From positions 372,001 to 436,000 of the forward strand of contig NZ_CP014167.1 of assembly GCF_001685395.1 (NCBI RefSeq): 64,000 bases of DNA, written 5' to 3'. Every line of letters starts with the position of its first letter. The stretch's first letter is position 1. The translations under genes were made by a program, and so were the position numbers. This DNA is from Paenibacillus yonginensis (lineage in GTDB: Bacteria; Bacillota; Bacilli; Paenibacillales; Paenibacillaceae). This document shows positions 35,296-43,989 of this stretch, piece after piece. Below the pieces are notes generated by a model. That model ran no database searches. It saw only the letters and a program-made list of their open reading frames with translations, and had not been told where the DNA came from.

Positions 35296-37197
35296 GTGTG
35301 CCACGCATGGCGATTAACTAGGTGGTGAAAGTCCACTGTGGGGGTTTGTAGTTACCAACCACTAGCCAAGAGCAAGGGTGTCCACCGCGAGGTGGAATCC
35401 AAAGGAAGCTGGAGGCAAACTTCCGGCCCAAGGAACACGAACATCATCAGGCATAGGATACGGGATGAGTCTGCTAAACAAGACGAAGTCCAATTAACTA
35501 CACGGACGTACCAATGTAAATGATGTGGGTATATGGAAGGAAAGTGAATCGTCTTACCGTGGGAGGTCTCATGGACGTGAGGAGATGCACTTCGAATCAC
35601 GGTTGAAACAAGATTTATCATGAGAAGTCAGCAGACGCCATAGTACCGCGAACAGTCGACGGTTCGAGGGAAGGGCTGAACCTTAGGAGGTGAAGTCAAT
35701 GAAAGTTACCGAAACAGGAGCCAAGGGCAGCCAACTTCTAACGGAAGACTCTTTGCAAAAGAATAGTGCGGAACACGAAGGATATGCGGGAGTGCACAGT
35801 CCTGCGAGGATAACCGAAACCGACGACACCAACGCAACCGAGTCGAAGGACCGGTTGCTTGAGAAAATCGTTAGCAGGGACAACTTGAACGAAGCATTCA
35901 AGAGAGTCAAAGCGAACAAGGGATCGCACGGAATCGACGGGATGGGAGTAGATGAACTTCTACAATATCTCAGAGACAACGGCGAGACCATCAAGCAACT
36001 GATCTTGGGCGGCAAGTACCGCCCGAATCCCGTTCGAAGGGTAGAGATTCCCAAAGAGAACGGAAAGAAGAGAAACCTTGGCATCCCAACAGTGGTTGAC
36101 CGAGTCATCCAGCAGGCAATCGCCCAAGTGCTTACGCCAATTTATGAGAGGCAGTTTTCAGACAACAGCTACGGATTCCGACCCAAACGGAGCGCACACC
36201 ACGCGATGAAACGAAGCCAACAATACGTGCAAGAGGGATATCGTTACGTGGTGGATATGGACTTGGAGAAATACTTTGACACCGTCAACCAAAGCAAGCT
36301 TATCGAGGTGCTTTCAAGAACGATCAAAGACGGACGAGTGATCTCGCTCATCCATAAGTATCTCCGGGCGGGAGTCGTCGTGAAGCATAAGTTTGAGGAC
36401 ACGGAAATCGGCGTACCGCAGGGAGGGAACCTAAGTCCGATTCTCAGCAATATCATGCTGAATGAATTGGACAAGGAACTGGAAGCAAGAGGACATCGAT
36501 TCGTGCGATACGCAGACGATATGCTCATATTCTGCCGGAGCAGGAGGAGTGCGGAGCGTACCCTGACGAAAATTCTCCCTTACATCGAGAAGAAGTTGTT
36601 TCTCAAGGTAAACCGGGAGAAAACGATTGTGGACGATGCGACAAAAGTTAAATTTCTTGGCTTCTCATTCTACCAGAGCAAAGGGGAAACGCGGGTCAGA
36701 ATCCATCCCAAATCCGTATCCAAGATGAAAGCTAAAGTGAAAGAGCTAACGTCGAGAAGCAACGGAATGGGCAACACCGACCGGGCGCTGAAGCTTAGGC
36801 GTTACATCATGGGATGGGTAAATTATTTCAAGCTTGCTGACATGAAACAACTACTCCAAACCACTGATAAATGGATGAGAAGGCGTATCCGAATGGTCTT
36901 CTGGAAGCAATGGAAACGAGTGAGGACGAAACTCGAAAGGCTTATATCGCTCGGAATTCATGAACAGAAGGCGTGGGAATACGCAAACACAAGAAAGGGC
37001 TATTGGAGAATCTCCAATAGCCCAATCCTCTCGAAGTCCCTCGGTAACAATAGGCTGAAGAACCTCGGATTCCTTTTCTTTTCTGATTATTATCGACAAG
37101 TTACTGCGCATTCCTAATGGAACCGCCGTATACCGAACGGTACGTACGGTGGTGTGGGAGGTCGGCTGCCCAATTAATGGGTAGCCTCCTACCCGAT
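35296..37197 (+). mobile_element. Group II intron, class C
   Basis: Retroelement of about 1.9 kb. The 5' end is the consensus GTGTG (35296). The first 400 nt hold the ribozyme domains I-III, the maturase lies in domain IV, and domain V is at about 37122-37153 with a CGC catalytic triad (CCGCCGTAT ... ACGGTGG), which is a class C feature. Domain VI follows (inverted arms GAGGTCGGCTGCCC / GGGTAGCCTCC), ending at about 37197 in AT. Class C introns home to the downstream side of intrinsic terminators, exactly as here. The element looks full length; splicing activity is not proven. Confidence 0.9.
35699..37117 (+). CDS. ltrA: Group II intron reverse transcriptase/maturase
   Basis: Intron-encoded protein of 472 residues. 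The ATG at 35699 follows AGGAGG by 9 nt. The reverse-transcriptase domain has GIDGMGVDELLQ (motif 0/1 region), VDMDLEKYFDTV, GVPQGGNLSPILSNI and the active-site YADD at 271-274. The maturase X domain (about 330-400) is followed by the class C C-terminus (KGYWRISNSPI ...) and no HNH endonuclease, so mobility would use nicked or single-stranded target DNA. The frame is intact. Confidence 0.94.
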   Translation: MKVTETGAKGSQLLTEDSLQKNSAEHEGYAGVHSPARITETDDTNATESKDRLLEKIVSRDNLNEAFKRVKANKGSHGIDGMGVDELLQYLRDNGETIKQLILGGKYRPNPVRRVEIPKENGKKRNLGIPTVVDRVIQQAIAQVLTPIYERQFSDNSYGFRPKRSAHHAMKRSQQYVQEGYRYVVDMDLEKYFDTVNQSKLIEVLSRTIKDGRVISLIHKYLRAGVVVKHKFEDTEIGVPQGGNLSPILSNIMLNELDKELEARGHRFVRYADDMLIFCRSRRSAERTLTKILPYIEKKLFLKVNREKTIVDDATKVKFLGFSFYQSKGETRVRIHPKSVSKMKAKVKELTSRSNGMGNTDRALKLRRYIMGWVNYFKLADMKQLLQTTDKWMRRRIRMVFWKQWKRVRTKLERLISLGIHEQKAWEYANTRKGYWRISNSPILSKSLGNNRLKNLGFLFFSDYYRQVTAHS

Positions 37198-37352
37198 TGC
37201 GGCTGCGACTTCCATCCCCGCTTCCATCTCCACCTCCGTATTCAGAATCTCTTGCTTTGATCCATTTATTAGATTAACATCTAATTATATATTTATTAAA
37301 TTAAATGAATGTCGAATTAATAAAAAGAGATGGGATGGAGAGGAAACTAAGG
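37118..37352. other. Intron 3' end and AT-rich promoter region
   Basis: Contains intron domains V and VI to about 37197, a pyrimidine-rich stretch, then very AT-rich DNA with a dyad before the MFS gene. No other gene. Confidence 0.7.
37268..37285. promoter_or_regulatory. 18-bp dyad upstream of the MFS gene
   Basis: ATTAGAT-TAAC-ATCTAAT, perfect 7-bp arms, followed by TATATT. It is a likely operator for a regulator that is not encoded next to it. Confidence 0.45.
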
Positions 37353-38633
37353 ATGAAAGCTGTAAATACCCCGATGAGACTGCTTTATACTCGAACAAAC
37401 TACACCCGCCTGTTTCTGTCAGGGCTTGTGAACGGCATCGGCGACCGTTTCAGCCAGGTAGCGATGTTGTCCCTTATTCTGAACCTGACGGGCTCCGGTA
37501 TGGCGGTGGGCCTGACCATGGGCATCCGCTTTCTGCCCTTCTTGTTATTTGCTCCGTTAGGAGGACGGATGGCCGACAAGCTTTCGCGGAAAAAGATGAT
37601 GATCGCAGCCGATTTGATGCGTGTCCCAGTTGCGCTTTCTTTCCTGCTGGTCCATACGGAACGGGATTTATGGATCATTTACGCCGCAAGCTTTCTGCTG
37701 GCCGTCGGAGAAGCCATTTATGGCCCGGTCCGCAAGTCCTCGATTCCACTGCTGGTTAAGAAGGAAGAACTTATGACGGTCAACAGCCTGGAGCAGGTTC
37801 TCCTGGGTTTTGTCCTGGTGGTCGGAGCTATGATGGGGGGAGTGGTTTCGTTATGGCTTGGCCCTGATTGGTCATTTGCTTTAAACGCCTGTTCATTCCT
37901 GTTGACAGCGCTGCTGATCTTACAAATGGACTTCACCCCTGTTGAGCGCGGAACCTTGCAGGATAACCGGACGGATGCATCTGCACGCGTTCAAGATGTC
38001 CGCAGATCAATGAGATTTACATTATGGAAGCTGCTCGCTGTCAGCCTGCCTCTGCAGGTGGCTGCCGGGTTTGAACTGCTAGTTCCGCTGTTTAATGGAC
38101 TGGATAACGTGCTGCTCAGCGTGTATGCGATCCAGGTATTCCATGCGGGGGATTTGGGGGTAGGGCTGTTATATGGAGCCATCGGCATCGGGTTGGTTCT
38201 GAGTATGTTTGTGAGCCGATTTGCGGGGAAACACATGATTGCCGGAGCTTTGATCGGCTTGCTCGCCGAAGGGCTGCTGCTTATGGTTATCAGTACAGTG
38301 CCCGCTTTGGTTTATGCCTTTGTGCTGTTCAGCGCTCTTTCCTTTGCCTCCGGCTTTGGAAGCGCCTGTCTGGATACGGTGCTGATGCGCGAAATTCCCT
38401 CCGAGCAGCGAGGAACGGTATTTGGTCTCCTATCGGCTGTCGGCAGCGTGCTGCTCGGCATGTCGATGATGGCGGCGGGCTGGCTGCTGGAGTTCGTGGA
38501 GCCGAGGGTGCTGGGACGTTTCGGAGGAGCGGCGTATACCGGAATTGCGGTGCTCCTCGCGTTATATTTTGCAGCCGGAACGTGGTATTTGAGAAACAAA
38601 CGTACAGAAGCGGCAGCACAAAGGGATAAATAA
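37353..38633 (+). CDS. MFS transporter, EntS-like (MFS_3)
   Basis: Exporter-like permease of 426 residues from the ATG at 37353, which has GGAGAGG 9 nt upstream; the frame opens at 37305 with weaker starts. Twelve hydrophobic segments; the N-terminal half (LFLSGLVNGIGDRFSQVAMLSLIL; GGRMADKLSRKKMMI motif A; RKSSIPLLVKKEELMTVNSL) is typical of the enterobactin-exporter/macrolide-efflux type. The substrate is unknown; a siderophore operon lies 1 kb downstream on the other strand, which may be coincidence. Confidence 0.85.
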   Translation: MKAVNTPMRLLYTRTNYTRLFLSGLVNGIGDRFSQVAMLSLILNLTGSGMAVGLTMGIRFLPFLLFAPLGGRMADKLSRKKMMIAADLMRVPVALSFLLVHTERDLWIIYAASFLLAVGEAIYGPVRKSSIPLLVKKEELMTVNSLEQVLLGFVLVVGAMMGGVVSLWLGPDWSFALNACSFLLTALLILQMDFTPVERGTLQDNRTDASARVQDVRRSMRFTLWKLLAVSLPLQVAAGFELLVPLFNGLDNVLLSVYAIQVFHAGDLGVGLLYGAIGIGLVLSMFVSRFAGKHMIAGALIGLLAEGLLLMVISTVPALVYAFVLFSALSFASGFGSACLDTVLMREIPSEQRGTVFGLLSAVGSVLLGMSMMAAGWLLEFVEPRVLGRFGGAAYTGIAVLLALYFAAGTWYLRNKRTEAAAQRDK

Positions 38634-38671
38634 CAAAAATTCAGCATGCAAATTCATGGCCTATCGAAAAT

Positions 38672-38708
38672 AAAAGGCATCCTTCCGGATTCCGGAAAAG
38701 GATGCCTT
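38672..38708. terminator. Terminator between the MFS gene and the metal-dependent hydrolase
   Basis: AAGGCATCCTT and AAGGATGCCTT arms with an inner CCGG pairing; T-rich DNA follows on the minus strand (TTTATTTT). Confidence 0.8.
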
Positions 38709-38725
38709 CATGTTTTACATCGGAA

Positions 38726-39418
38726 TTAAATTTCGATCGATTCGCCCGGTTTGAGGACTTTGCCTTTAAGGCCTTTGGCCTCCAGCTTGTTGACAAAAGC
38801 GTCTGCGTCCTGTTTGATCGGAGGGAAGGTGTCATAGTGGATAGGCACAACAAGTTTGGCGTTGTACCAAACGGCTGCCTGCAGCGCATCTTCAGGCCCC
38901 ATCGTAAAATGGTCGCCGATCGGCAGGAACACCACGTCGATTTCATTCATGTCGCCGATCATTTTCATGTCGCTGAACAAGCCGGTATCGCCGGCGTGCA
39001 CGATGGTTTTGCCTTCCGCTTTGATAATAAAGCCGGCCGGCATACCGCCGTAAACGACCGTTTTGTTGGCTTCGTCGATCATGCCGGAGCTGTGGAAGGC
39101 ATGGGTCATTTTGGCCGTGGCAAAACCAAGGTCAACAGTTCCGCCGATGTTCATGCCAATCGTTTGTTCTACGCCCTGCCAGGTCAGGTAGGTGGCCAAT
39201 TCGGGATTGGCGATAACCGGAGCGCCGTTGGCTTTGGAGATAGGCGCCGCATCCAGGATATGGTCGGCATGCGCGTGCGTCAGGAGTACTGCATCGACTT
39301 TAATGTCTTCAGGTTTAACGGCTGCGAGCTGATTGCCGCTCAGAAAAGGATCGACAATCAGGGACTTGCCATTGGAGTTTAATTGGATGGTGGAATGTCC
39401 ATGAAAGATAAGCTGCAT
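38726..39418 (-). CDS. Metal-dependent hydrolase, UPF0173 (YtkL type)
   Basis: Metallo-beta-lactamase-fold enzyme of 230 residues, the normal size for UPF0173. It starts LIFHGHSTIQL, carries the two-metal motif LTHAHADHI (about 47-55), further ligands in THAFHSSG and HAGDTG, and the final PIHYDTFPPI. The reaction is unknown for the family; a housekeeping role is assumed from its wide occurrence. Single gene. Confidence 0.9.
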   Translation of the reverse strand: MQLIFHGHSTIQLNSNGKSLIVDPFLSGNQLAAVKPEDIKVDAVLLTHAHADHILDAAPISKANGAPVIANPELATYLTWQGVEQTIGMNIGGTVDLGFATAKMTHAFHSSGMIDEANKTVVYGGMPAGFIIKAEGKTIVHAGDTGLFSDMKMIGDMNEIDVVFLPIGDHFTMGPEDALQAAVWYNAKLVVPIHYDTFPPIKQDADAFVNKLEAKGLKGKVLKPGESIEI

Positions 39419-39532
39419 GTGTCCGTTGGCCTCCTTAAGAGAGATGGTAGGTGGCTGCGCTCGGGCAGCCCCACAACCTATTATAATCTCTTAGTTTGGG
39501 AAAGCCAAAAATCTTCGCAATACCGGGAGTTT

Positions 39533-40540
39533 CTATTTTTTTAGCAGCAGGTACAGAAAATAAGGCGCTCCGATAAAAGCAACCACAATCCCGGCCGGGA
39601 TGCCGTCCGGGTCGGCCAGATTGCGTCCGATCGTATCGGCCAGAAGCAGCAGCCACCCGCCCATCAAAATGGACACCGGAACGAACAGCTGATGTCTTGG
39701 ACCTACCAAAGCTCTCGCAATATGCGGAGCCATCAGCCCGATAAACGCGATGCCTCCGGTGACCGAAACAGCGGAAGCAGCCAGCGCAACGGCGGCAAGC
39801 GTAAGGAGAATCCGGTCCTTTTGCATGGGAACGCCCGCTCCCACAGCAACCTCTTCATTCAGCGCCAGCAGGTTTAACGTCTTCGATTTGTATAAGGCAT
39901 AAGGAATCAGCAGCACCAGCCAGGGCAGCAGCGCGATAACAAACGGCCAATCGGTCCCCCAGACATTGCCGGCCAGCCAACGGGAAATAAAGTCGACTTT
40001 GGCACGCTCCGTGCGGGAAATCAGCACGATCATGAGGCCGGATAAAGCGAGGGAGAACCCTACGCCGGTCAGGACAAGCTTCATCGGCTGCATGCCGTCT
40101 TGACGGCTGTAGGAGAACGAATAAATAAGTAAGGCGGTAACCAAAGCGCCGATAAAGGCCACAAGCGGCATCACGTAAGCGAATGTATCCGCATCAACCG
40201 GGACAAACAGGAAAAAGACCGTAATGCCTACGCCCGCGCCGGCATTGATGCCGACGATGCCCGGATCGGCCAGCTCATTGCGGGTAATGCCCTGAAGAAT
40301 GGAGCCGGACAGGGCAAGGGCCATGCCGGCCAGCAGGGTGATCAGCATGCGCGGAAGCCGGATGGAGAACAATACGAACTCGTCTTTAAAGCTCCCGTGT
40401 CCGAGTAAAGTGGGAATCAGCCGGTCGTAAGAGACGGAAGCGTAACCGATGCCCATGCCGATGGCGATCGTTGCCAGCGTGAGCAGGAGCAGGCCGCCAA
40501 ACACGATTTGTTGTCTGCGGATCAGTTGAAGTTGGCTCAT
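39533..40540 (-). CDS. Iron-siderophore ABC permease (FecCD family)
   Basis: Membrane subunit of 335 residues with about nine hydrophobic segments and family landmarks RLPRMLITLLAGMALALSG, GITRNELADPGIVGINAGAG and GGIAFIGLMAPHIARALVG. Third gene of a Fur-controlled operon (binding protein, permease, permease); its start overlaps the stop of the preceding permease by 4 bp. No ATPase follows, so a shared FecE-type ATPase elsewhere (such as YusV in B. subtilis) must energise the system. Confidence 0.92.
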   Translation of the reverse strand: MSQLQLIRRQQIVFGGLLLLTLATIAIGMGIGYASVSYDRLIPTLLGHGSFKDEFVLFSIRLPRMLITLLAGMALALSGSILQGITRNELADPGIVGINAGAGVGITVFFLFVPVDADTFAYVMPLVAFIGALVTALLIYSFSYSRQDGMQPMKLVLTGVGFSLALSGLMIVLISRTERAKVDFISRWLAGNVWGTDWPFVIALLPWLVLLIPYALYKSKTLNLLALNEEVAVGAGVPMQKDRILLTLAAVALAASAVSVTGGIAFIGLMAPHIARALVGPRHQLFVPVSILMGGWLLLLADTIGRNLADPDGIPAGIVVAFIGAPYFLYLLLKK

Positions 40541-41610
40541 GACAGTGACTTGACTCCTTTACGTACGATTAACAGGAAGAAAGGCAGTCCCATAATCGAG
40601 ATGATCGCCGCGATCGGCGTCTCCATAGGCGCGTTGACCATCCGGGCCAGGAAATCCGCAAACAGCATAAAAACGGCGCCAAGGATGGCCGACATCGGCA
40701 AAATGGTCCGGTAATCCGTGCCGACCAAAGCTCTTACGATGTGAGGAATCATTAAGCCGATAAAAGCAAAATTCCCGACCAGGGCGACGGATGCGCCGGC
40801 TAGCAGCGTAATCAGCACGTATAGGGCGATTTTGACCTGCGTGCTTTTAAGGCCGAGGCCTACAGCCGCTTCTTCGTTCAGGCTGAGAATGGTGAGCTGC
40901 CGGGACAAGAGGAGGGCCGCAGCCACGCCAAGGATGATGACGGGAGCAATCGCTTGAATTTGCCCCCAGGTGGTGCCGATAAGCCCGCCGGCGGTCCACA
41001 TGGAGACGTTTTTGGAAATTTTGAAAGCCAGGCTGATGCCGTCGGCAACGGCGGACAGCAGGGCGGACACCGCTGCGCCGGCAAGCACCATGCGCAGCGG
41101 GGACAGGCCTCTACGCCGCAGGGCGCTGAGGCCGAACACGAGCATCACGCCGCAAGCCGCGCCGATAAAGCAGGCCGTCATCGTGCCGAAATAACCGACG
41201 GCGGGAATAAATGCAAAAGTAAAGGCAAGCGCTGCGTTTGCCCCGGCGGTAAGCCCGAGCAGACCCGGATCGGCCAGCGGATTCCGGGTCAGGCCCTGCA
41301 TGATGGCGCCTGAGACCGCTAAAGCGGAGCCGACGAGAATGCCGCCCACTTCGCGCGGCAGCCGGATATCACGGATGATCGAGATATCTTCGCCTTGAAC
41401 GCCGGGGCGGAACATAGCGCTCCAAATATCCGTTAGCGCTATGTTTTTAGCACCGATCATCATGGCTAAAGCAAACATGGCGGCAAAGAGAAGGAGGCTG
41501 AGCAGCAGCTTCGGCACAAAGTTGCGGGACCGTCTGGATCCAGACGGGCTTTGTGGCCTGCTATTGGAAGCAGGCTGATGGGACAAGTTTGTTTGCGGTT
41601 GTGGTTTCAT
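40537..41610 (-). CDS. Iron-siderophore ABC permease (FecCD family)
   Basis: Second half of the permease heterodimer, 357 residues with a hydrophilic N-terminal tail rich in Gln/Ser/Pro of about 30 residues. FecCD landmarks: IRDIRLPREVGGILVGSAL, GLTRNPLADPGLLGLTAGAN and GNFAFIGLMIPHIVRALVG. It follows the binding-protein gene after an 89-bp gap holding a hairpin and precedes its partner with an ATGA overlap. Confidence 0.92.
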   Translation of the reverse strand: MKPQPQTNLSHQPASNSRPQSPSGSRRSRNFVPKLLLSLLLFAAMFALAMMIGAKNIALTDIWSAMFRPGVQGEDISIIRDIRLPREVGGILVGSALAVSGAIMQGLTRNPLADPGLLGLTAGANAALAFTFAFIPAVGYFGTMTACFIGAACGVMLVFGLSALRRRGLSPLRMVLAGAAVSALLSAVADGISLAFKISKNVSMWTAGGLIGTTWGQIQAIAPVIILGVAAALLLSRQLTILSLNEEAAVGLGLKSTQVKIALYVLITLLAGASVALVGNFAFIGLMIPHIVRALVGTDYRTILPMSAILGAVFMLFADFLARMVNAPMETPIAAIISIMGLPFFLLIVRKGVKSLS

Positions 41611-41641
41611 GGTTCGTTCATCAGTTCCTTATAAGAGGATA

Positions 41642-41672
41642 GCAGAAAGAACTCCTGAAGGAGTCCTTCTGC
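41642..41672 (-). terminator. Hairpin between siderophore-binding and permease genes
   Basis: GCAGAA ... ACTCC pairs with GGAGT ... TTCTGC around CTGAA. With no T tract beyond it, this is likely an attenuator or mRNA stabiliser that keeps the binding protein in excess. Confidence 0.55.
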
Positions 41673-41699
41673 ACGGCTGGGCATTTGGGTTTGGCGTTA

Positions 41700-42698
41700 T
41701 TAGCTGCCCAGGAACGATTTCTTGAAGAAATCAAGCTGATAATCAAGGGATATCATGTCGTTGAAATAGAAGGTGTTGGCATCCACTTCAAATACATGGT
41801 TATTTTTGACGGCAGGGATGTTTTTGTACGTATCGGTTCCTTGAAAGGAATTATCCATCGAAGGGTCCTTCGAATAAATGGCGTAGTCTCCGATATACTG
41901 CGGCAGGACTTCCAGAGACAAATCATAATAGCCCTGCTTGGAGGTCATCTCCTTGACTTTATCCGGCATTTTCAGGCCCATTGCCTGATAGAGGACTTCG
42001 GTTCCTCGGCCCCAGGCATCCCCAAAGACATACAACTGCTTTGAATCGCCTTCCATGACGGTTACGGTTTTATCCGCGCCGATTTCGGCTTTGATTTCAT
42101 CGCCCAGCTGCTTGGCGCGTTCCTTGAAATCGGCGATCCAGTCGGCTGCTTTTTGCTCCTGGTTGACCGCTTTGCCGATTTCTAAAATCTGCTGCAGGTA
42201 GTCCACTTTGTTATATGTATAAGCGACAGTGGGAGCAATCTGCTTTAATTTATCGAGGTTTTTGGCGTCTGAGCTCGTAATGATCAAGTCGGGTTTAAGC
42301 TCAATGATTTTTTCCAGATTTTCTTCGGACACCTCCGGGATATCCTTCAGCTGCTCCTTAAAATTAGGATCCGATTTGGTCCAGGAATCCACGCCGACAA
42401 GCGGGACACCCAATCCGATCAGATTGCCTGCATAACCGGCCAGAGCGACCACACGCTGCGGGTTCGCCGGAAGCTCGAGCGGCCCGTTCTCGGACTGATA
42501 CGTGATCGTCCCGGAGGCGTTGTCGCTTGCAGCAGGGGCTGTACTAGAATTGGCATTAGTGGAGCTGGCATTGTCCGAGCTCGCGCTGGAGCTTGGGGGC
42601 GTATTGCCGGCGCTGTTAGCGCTGTTGTTCTGATTGTTGCCGCAGGCGCTTAGTGCAAGCACTACAAGGACTAACAGGGGGATAAATAACTTTTTCAT
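41700..42698 (-). CDS. Iron-siderophore-binding lipoprotein
   Basis: Receptor of 332 residues: Lys-rich start, hydrophobic core, lipobox LSAC at about 16-19, then a long Asn/Ser linker. The FecB/FeuA-like fold follows, with NPQRVVALAGYAGNLIGLG, DLIITSSDAKNLDKL and VVDYLQQILEIGKAV-type blocks joined by the long central helix. AGAGGTG precedes the ATG. The ligand (hydroxamate, catecholate or citrate) is not readable. First gene of a Fur-regulated operon. Confidence 0.92.
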   Translation of the reverse strand: MKKLFIPLLVLVVLALSACGNNQNNSANSAGNTPPSSSASSDNASSTNANSSTAPAASDNASGTITYQSENGPLELPANPQRVVALAGYAGNLIGLGVPLVGVDSWTKSDPNFKEQLKDIPEVSEENLEKIIELKPDLIITSSDAKNLDKLKQIAPTVAYTYNKVDYLQQILEIGKAVNQEQKAADWIADFKERAKQLGDEIKAEIGADKTVTVMEGDSKQLYVFGDAWGRGTEVLYQAMGLKMPDKVKEMTSKQGYYDLSLEVLPQYIGDYAIYSKDPSMDNSFQGTDTYKNIPAVKNNHVFEVDANTFYFNDMISLDYQLDFFKKSFLGS

Positions 42699-42728
42699 CT
42701 TTCAAAGACACCTCTTTAACTTTTATGA

Positions 42729-42749
42729 TATTGATAATCATTATCAATA
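42729..42749. promoter_or_regulatory. Fur box of the siderophore operon
   Basis: A 21-bp perfect palindrome centred on C42739; the 7-1-7 core TGATAAT-C-ATTATCA equals the Bacillus Fur consensus. It sits between the -10 and the start codon of the binding-protein gene. Confidence 0.92.
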
Positions 42750-42762
42750 AGATGATATAAAA

Positions 42763-42791
42763 ACTTTAAATATAAGTCAGGAGTTTGTCAA
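42763..42791 (-). promoter_or_regulatory. Probable promoter of the siderophore operon
   Basis: Minus-strand TTGACA (42786-42791), 17-nt spacer, TAAAGT (42763-42768). The Fur box begins 14 bp downstream of the -10. Confidence 0.55.
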
Positions 42792-42828
42792 TCCCCAAAT
42801 TTAAAGAAACATATGTTCGTTATTTAGG

Positions 42829-42857
42829 TTGACAATTGGAAATACCAGGGTTATAGT
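42829..42857 (+). promoter_or_regulatory. Strong sigma-A promoter reading right
   Basis: TTGACA (42829-42834), exactly 17 nt, TATAGT (42852-42857). The predicted start is near 42864, only about 20 nt before a large terminator hairpin. Confidence 0.75.
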
Positions 42858-42863
42858 AAAAGC

Positions 42864-42936
42864 AATCAAAACAGGTTAGCGGAAGAAGCACTCCGCAGGC
42901 AAGGCTCTTGAGCCTTCTTGCGGAGTGCTTTTTTTT
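42864..42936 (+). ncRNA. Candidate small RNA or attenuator (about 73 nt)
   Basis: A near-consensus promoter is followed by about 22 unpaired nt, then a two-part hairpin: outer 12-bp arms AAGCACTCCGCA / TGCGGAGTGCTT and inner AAGGCTC / GAGCCTT, and a run of eight T. The transcript would thus be about 73 nt with no room for an ORF. It could be a stand-alone small RNA, or a leader terminating ahead of the secreted-protein gene at 43013. It lies in the divergent region of the Fur-controlled siderophore operon. No known RNA family is recognised. Confidence 0.5.
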
Positions 42937-43012
42937 ATGCGCTAGGATGGTTTCTCCGGCGCGTTTTTCCTCCAGCTGTTTTGAAAAAATAAGAATGAGG
43001 AGTTGGAAATTC

Positions 43013-43795
43013 ATGCGTGCTAAGAAAGGGAAGGTTTGGGTGAGAAGGGCTGCGAGTTTACTGCTGGCTGTGGTTGTAAGTATCGGGGCATTAACGCCGC
43101 CCGCTTATGCGGACAGCTGGAGCTCGGCTTTGTCCAGCCTGGACGGGCTGCATGACAGCTTTACGGCGCTGGAAGCCGTTGTGAAGGCGGAGAAAGCGCA
43201 GATTACGGCTTTGAACAAAACCAATAACGACCAGCTGTCCAGAATTAATGCCGGCATTAGCAGCATTGACAAGACGAAGATCAGCCAGTTGCAAAGCGCA
43301 GCGGATGCGGCCGCCAAGAAATATGCCCCGCTGCTGGACGAATATACGTCCCTTGGCAAGCAGGCGGCTGCCGCCAGGAAGATCAAGGACAAGAAAAAAG
43401 CCGATCTGCTGGACTTGAAGCGGAACAAAATGAAACCCGAAGTGGAGGCGGCCAAGCAGGAGATCAAAGTAAAGAAAGACGCATTAACAGCCGCAAGAAA
43501 GCAGGCAGCCGCCAAAAAGAAGACGGTGCAGGATGCGCTGCTGCCGGTCAAAACACTGAAACAGCAGATGGCAGCCGAGAACAAGCTGATTTCAGCTGCC
43601 AATAAAAACAAAAGTGCGGCCGAAAAGCTGTACCGCGCAGCGGTCAAGCAGGGGAACGCCATTACAGCGGCTGCTGAAATGGCTGTGATGTACACCGAGC
43701 TGGGTAAAGTGCACAGCTCGCAGCAAAAGCTGAAGTCCTGCGCGGATAAAATAACGGCTGCACTCAAGACGGCCCAAGCCAAGCTGCCCAAATAA
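43013..43795 (+). CDS. Secreted coiled-coil protein
   Basis: Exported protein of 260 residues. The ATG at 43013 has GAGGAG 10 nt upstream; the longer open frame would read through the terminator and is rejected. A typical signal peptide (KKGKVWVRR, hydrophobic core, cut after AYA near residue 33) is followed by an almost entirely helical Lys/Ala/Gln-rich region with heptad character (about 50-255). There are no catalytic motifs, wall anchor or SLH unit, and only one Cys near the end. The role is unknown; it resembles the coiled-coil part of wall-associated proteins. Confidence 0.75.
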   Translation: MRAKKGKVWVRRAASLLLAVVVSIGALTPPAYADSWSSALSSLDGLHDSFTALEAVVKAEKAQITALNKTNNDQLSRINAGISSIDKTKISQLQSAADAAAKKYAPLLDEYTSLGKQAAAARKIKDKKKADLLDLKRNKMKPEVEAAKQEIKVKKDALTAARKQAAAKKKTVQDALLPVKTLKQQMAAENKLISAANKNKSAAEKLYRAAVKQGNAITAAAEMAVMYTELGKVHSSQQKLKSCADKITAALKTAQAKLPK

Positions 43796-43989
43796 ACCAC
43801 TAAATCGGCTCTAAGAGGGCTGTCCTAAATGAGGAGAACGGAAGGCTGGCGGCCGGTGTTTATTTATTCCCTGATTTAACAAACTTCCCGATTCTACTTC
43901 ATACAGCGGTGATAGACTGAAGCTGTATGGTCTTCCATTTTAGAAGAGAACATCTCTTGAATCATCAGAAGAGAGAAAAGGGGATTGGG

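Noticed and set aside
37118-37352. Second mobile element or inverted repeats flanking the intron
   Set aside because: No target duplication or terminal repeats are visible; the symmetric sequences here are intron domains V and VI and a small operator-like dyad.
42908-43012. N-terminal extension of the secreted coiled-coil protein
   Set aside because: It would be translated from inside a terminator hairpin and would precede a normal signal peptide; the ATG at 43013 has its own ribosome binding site.
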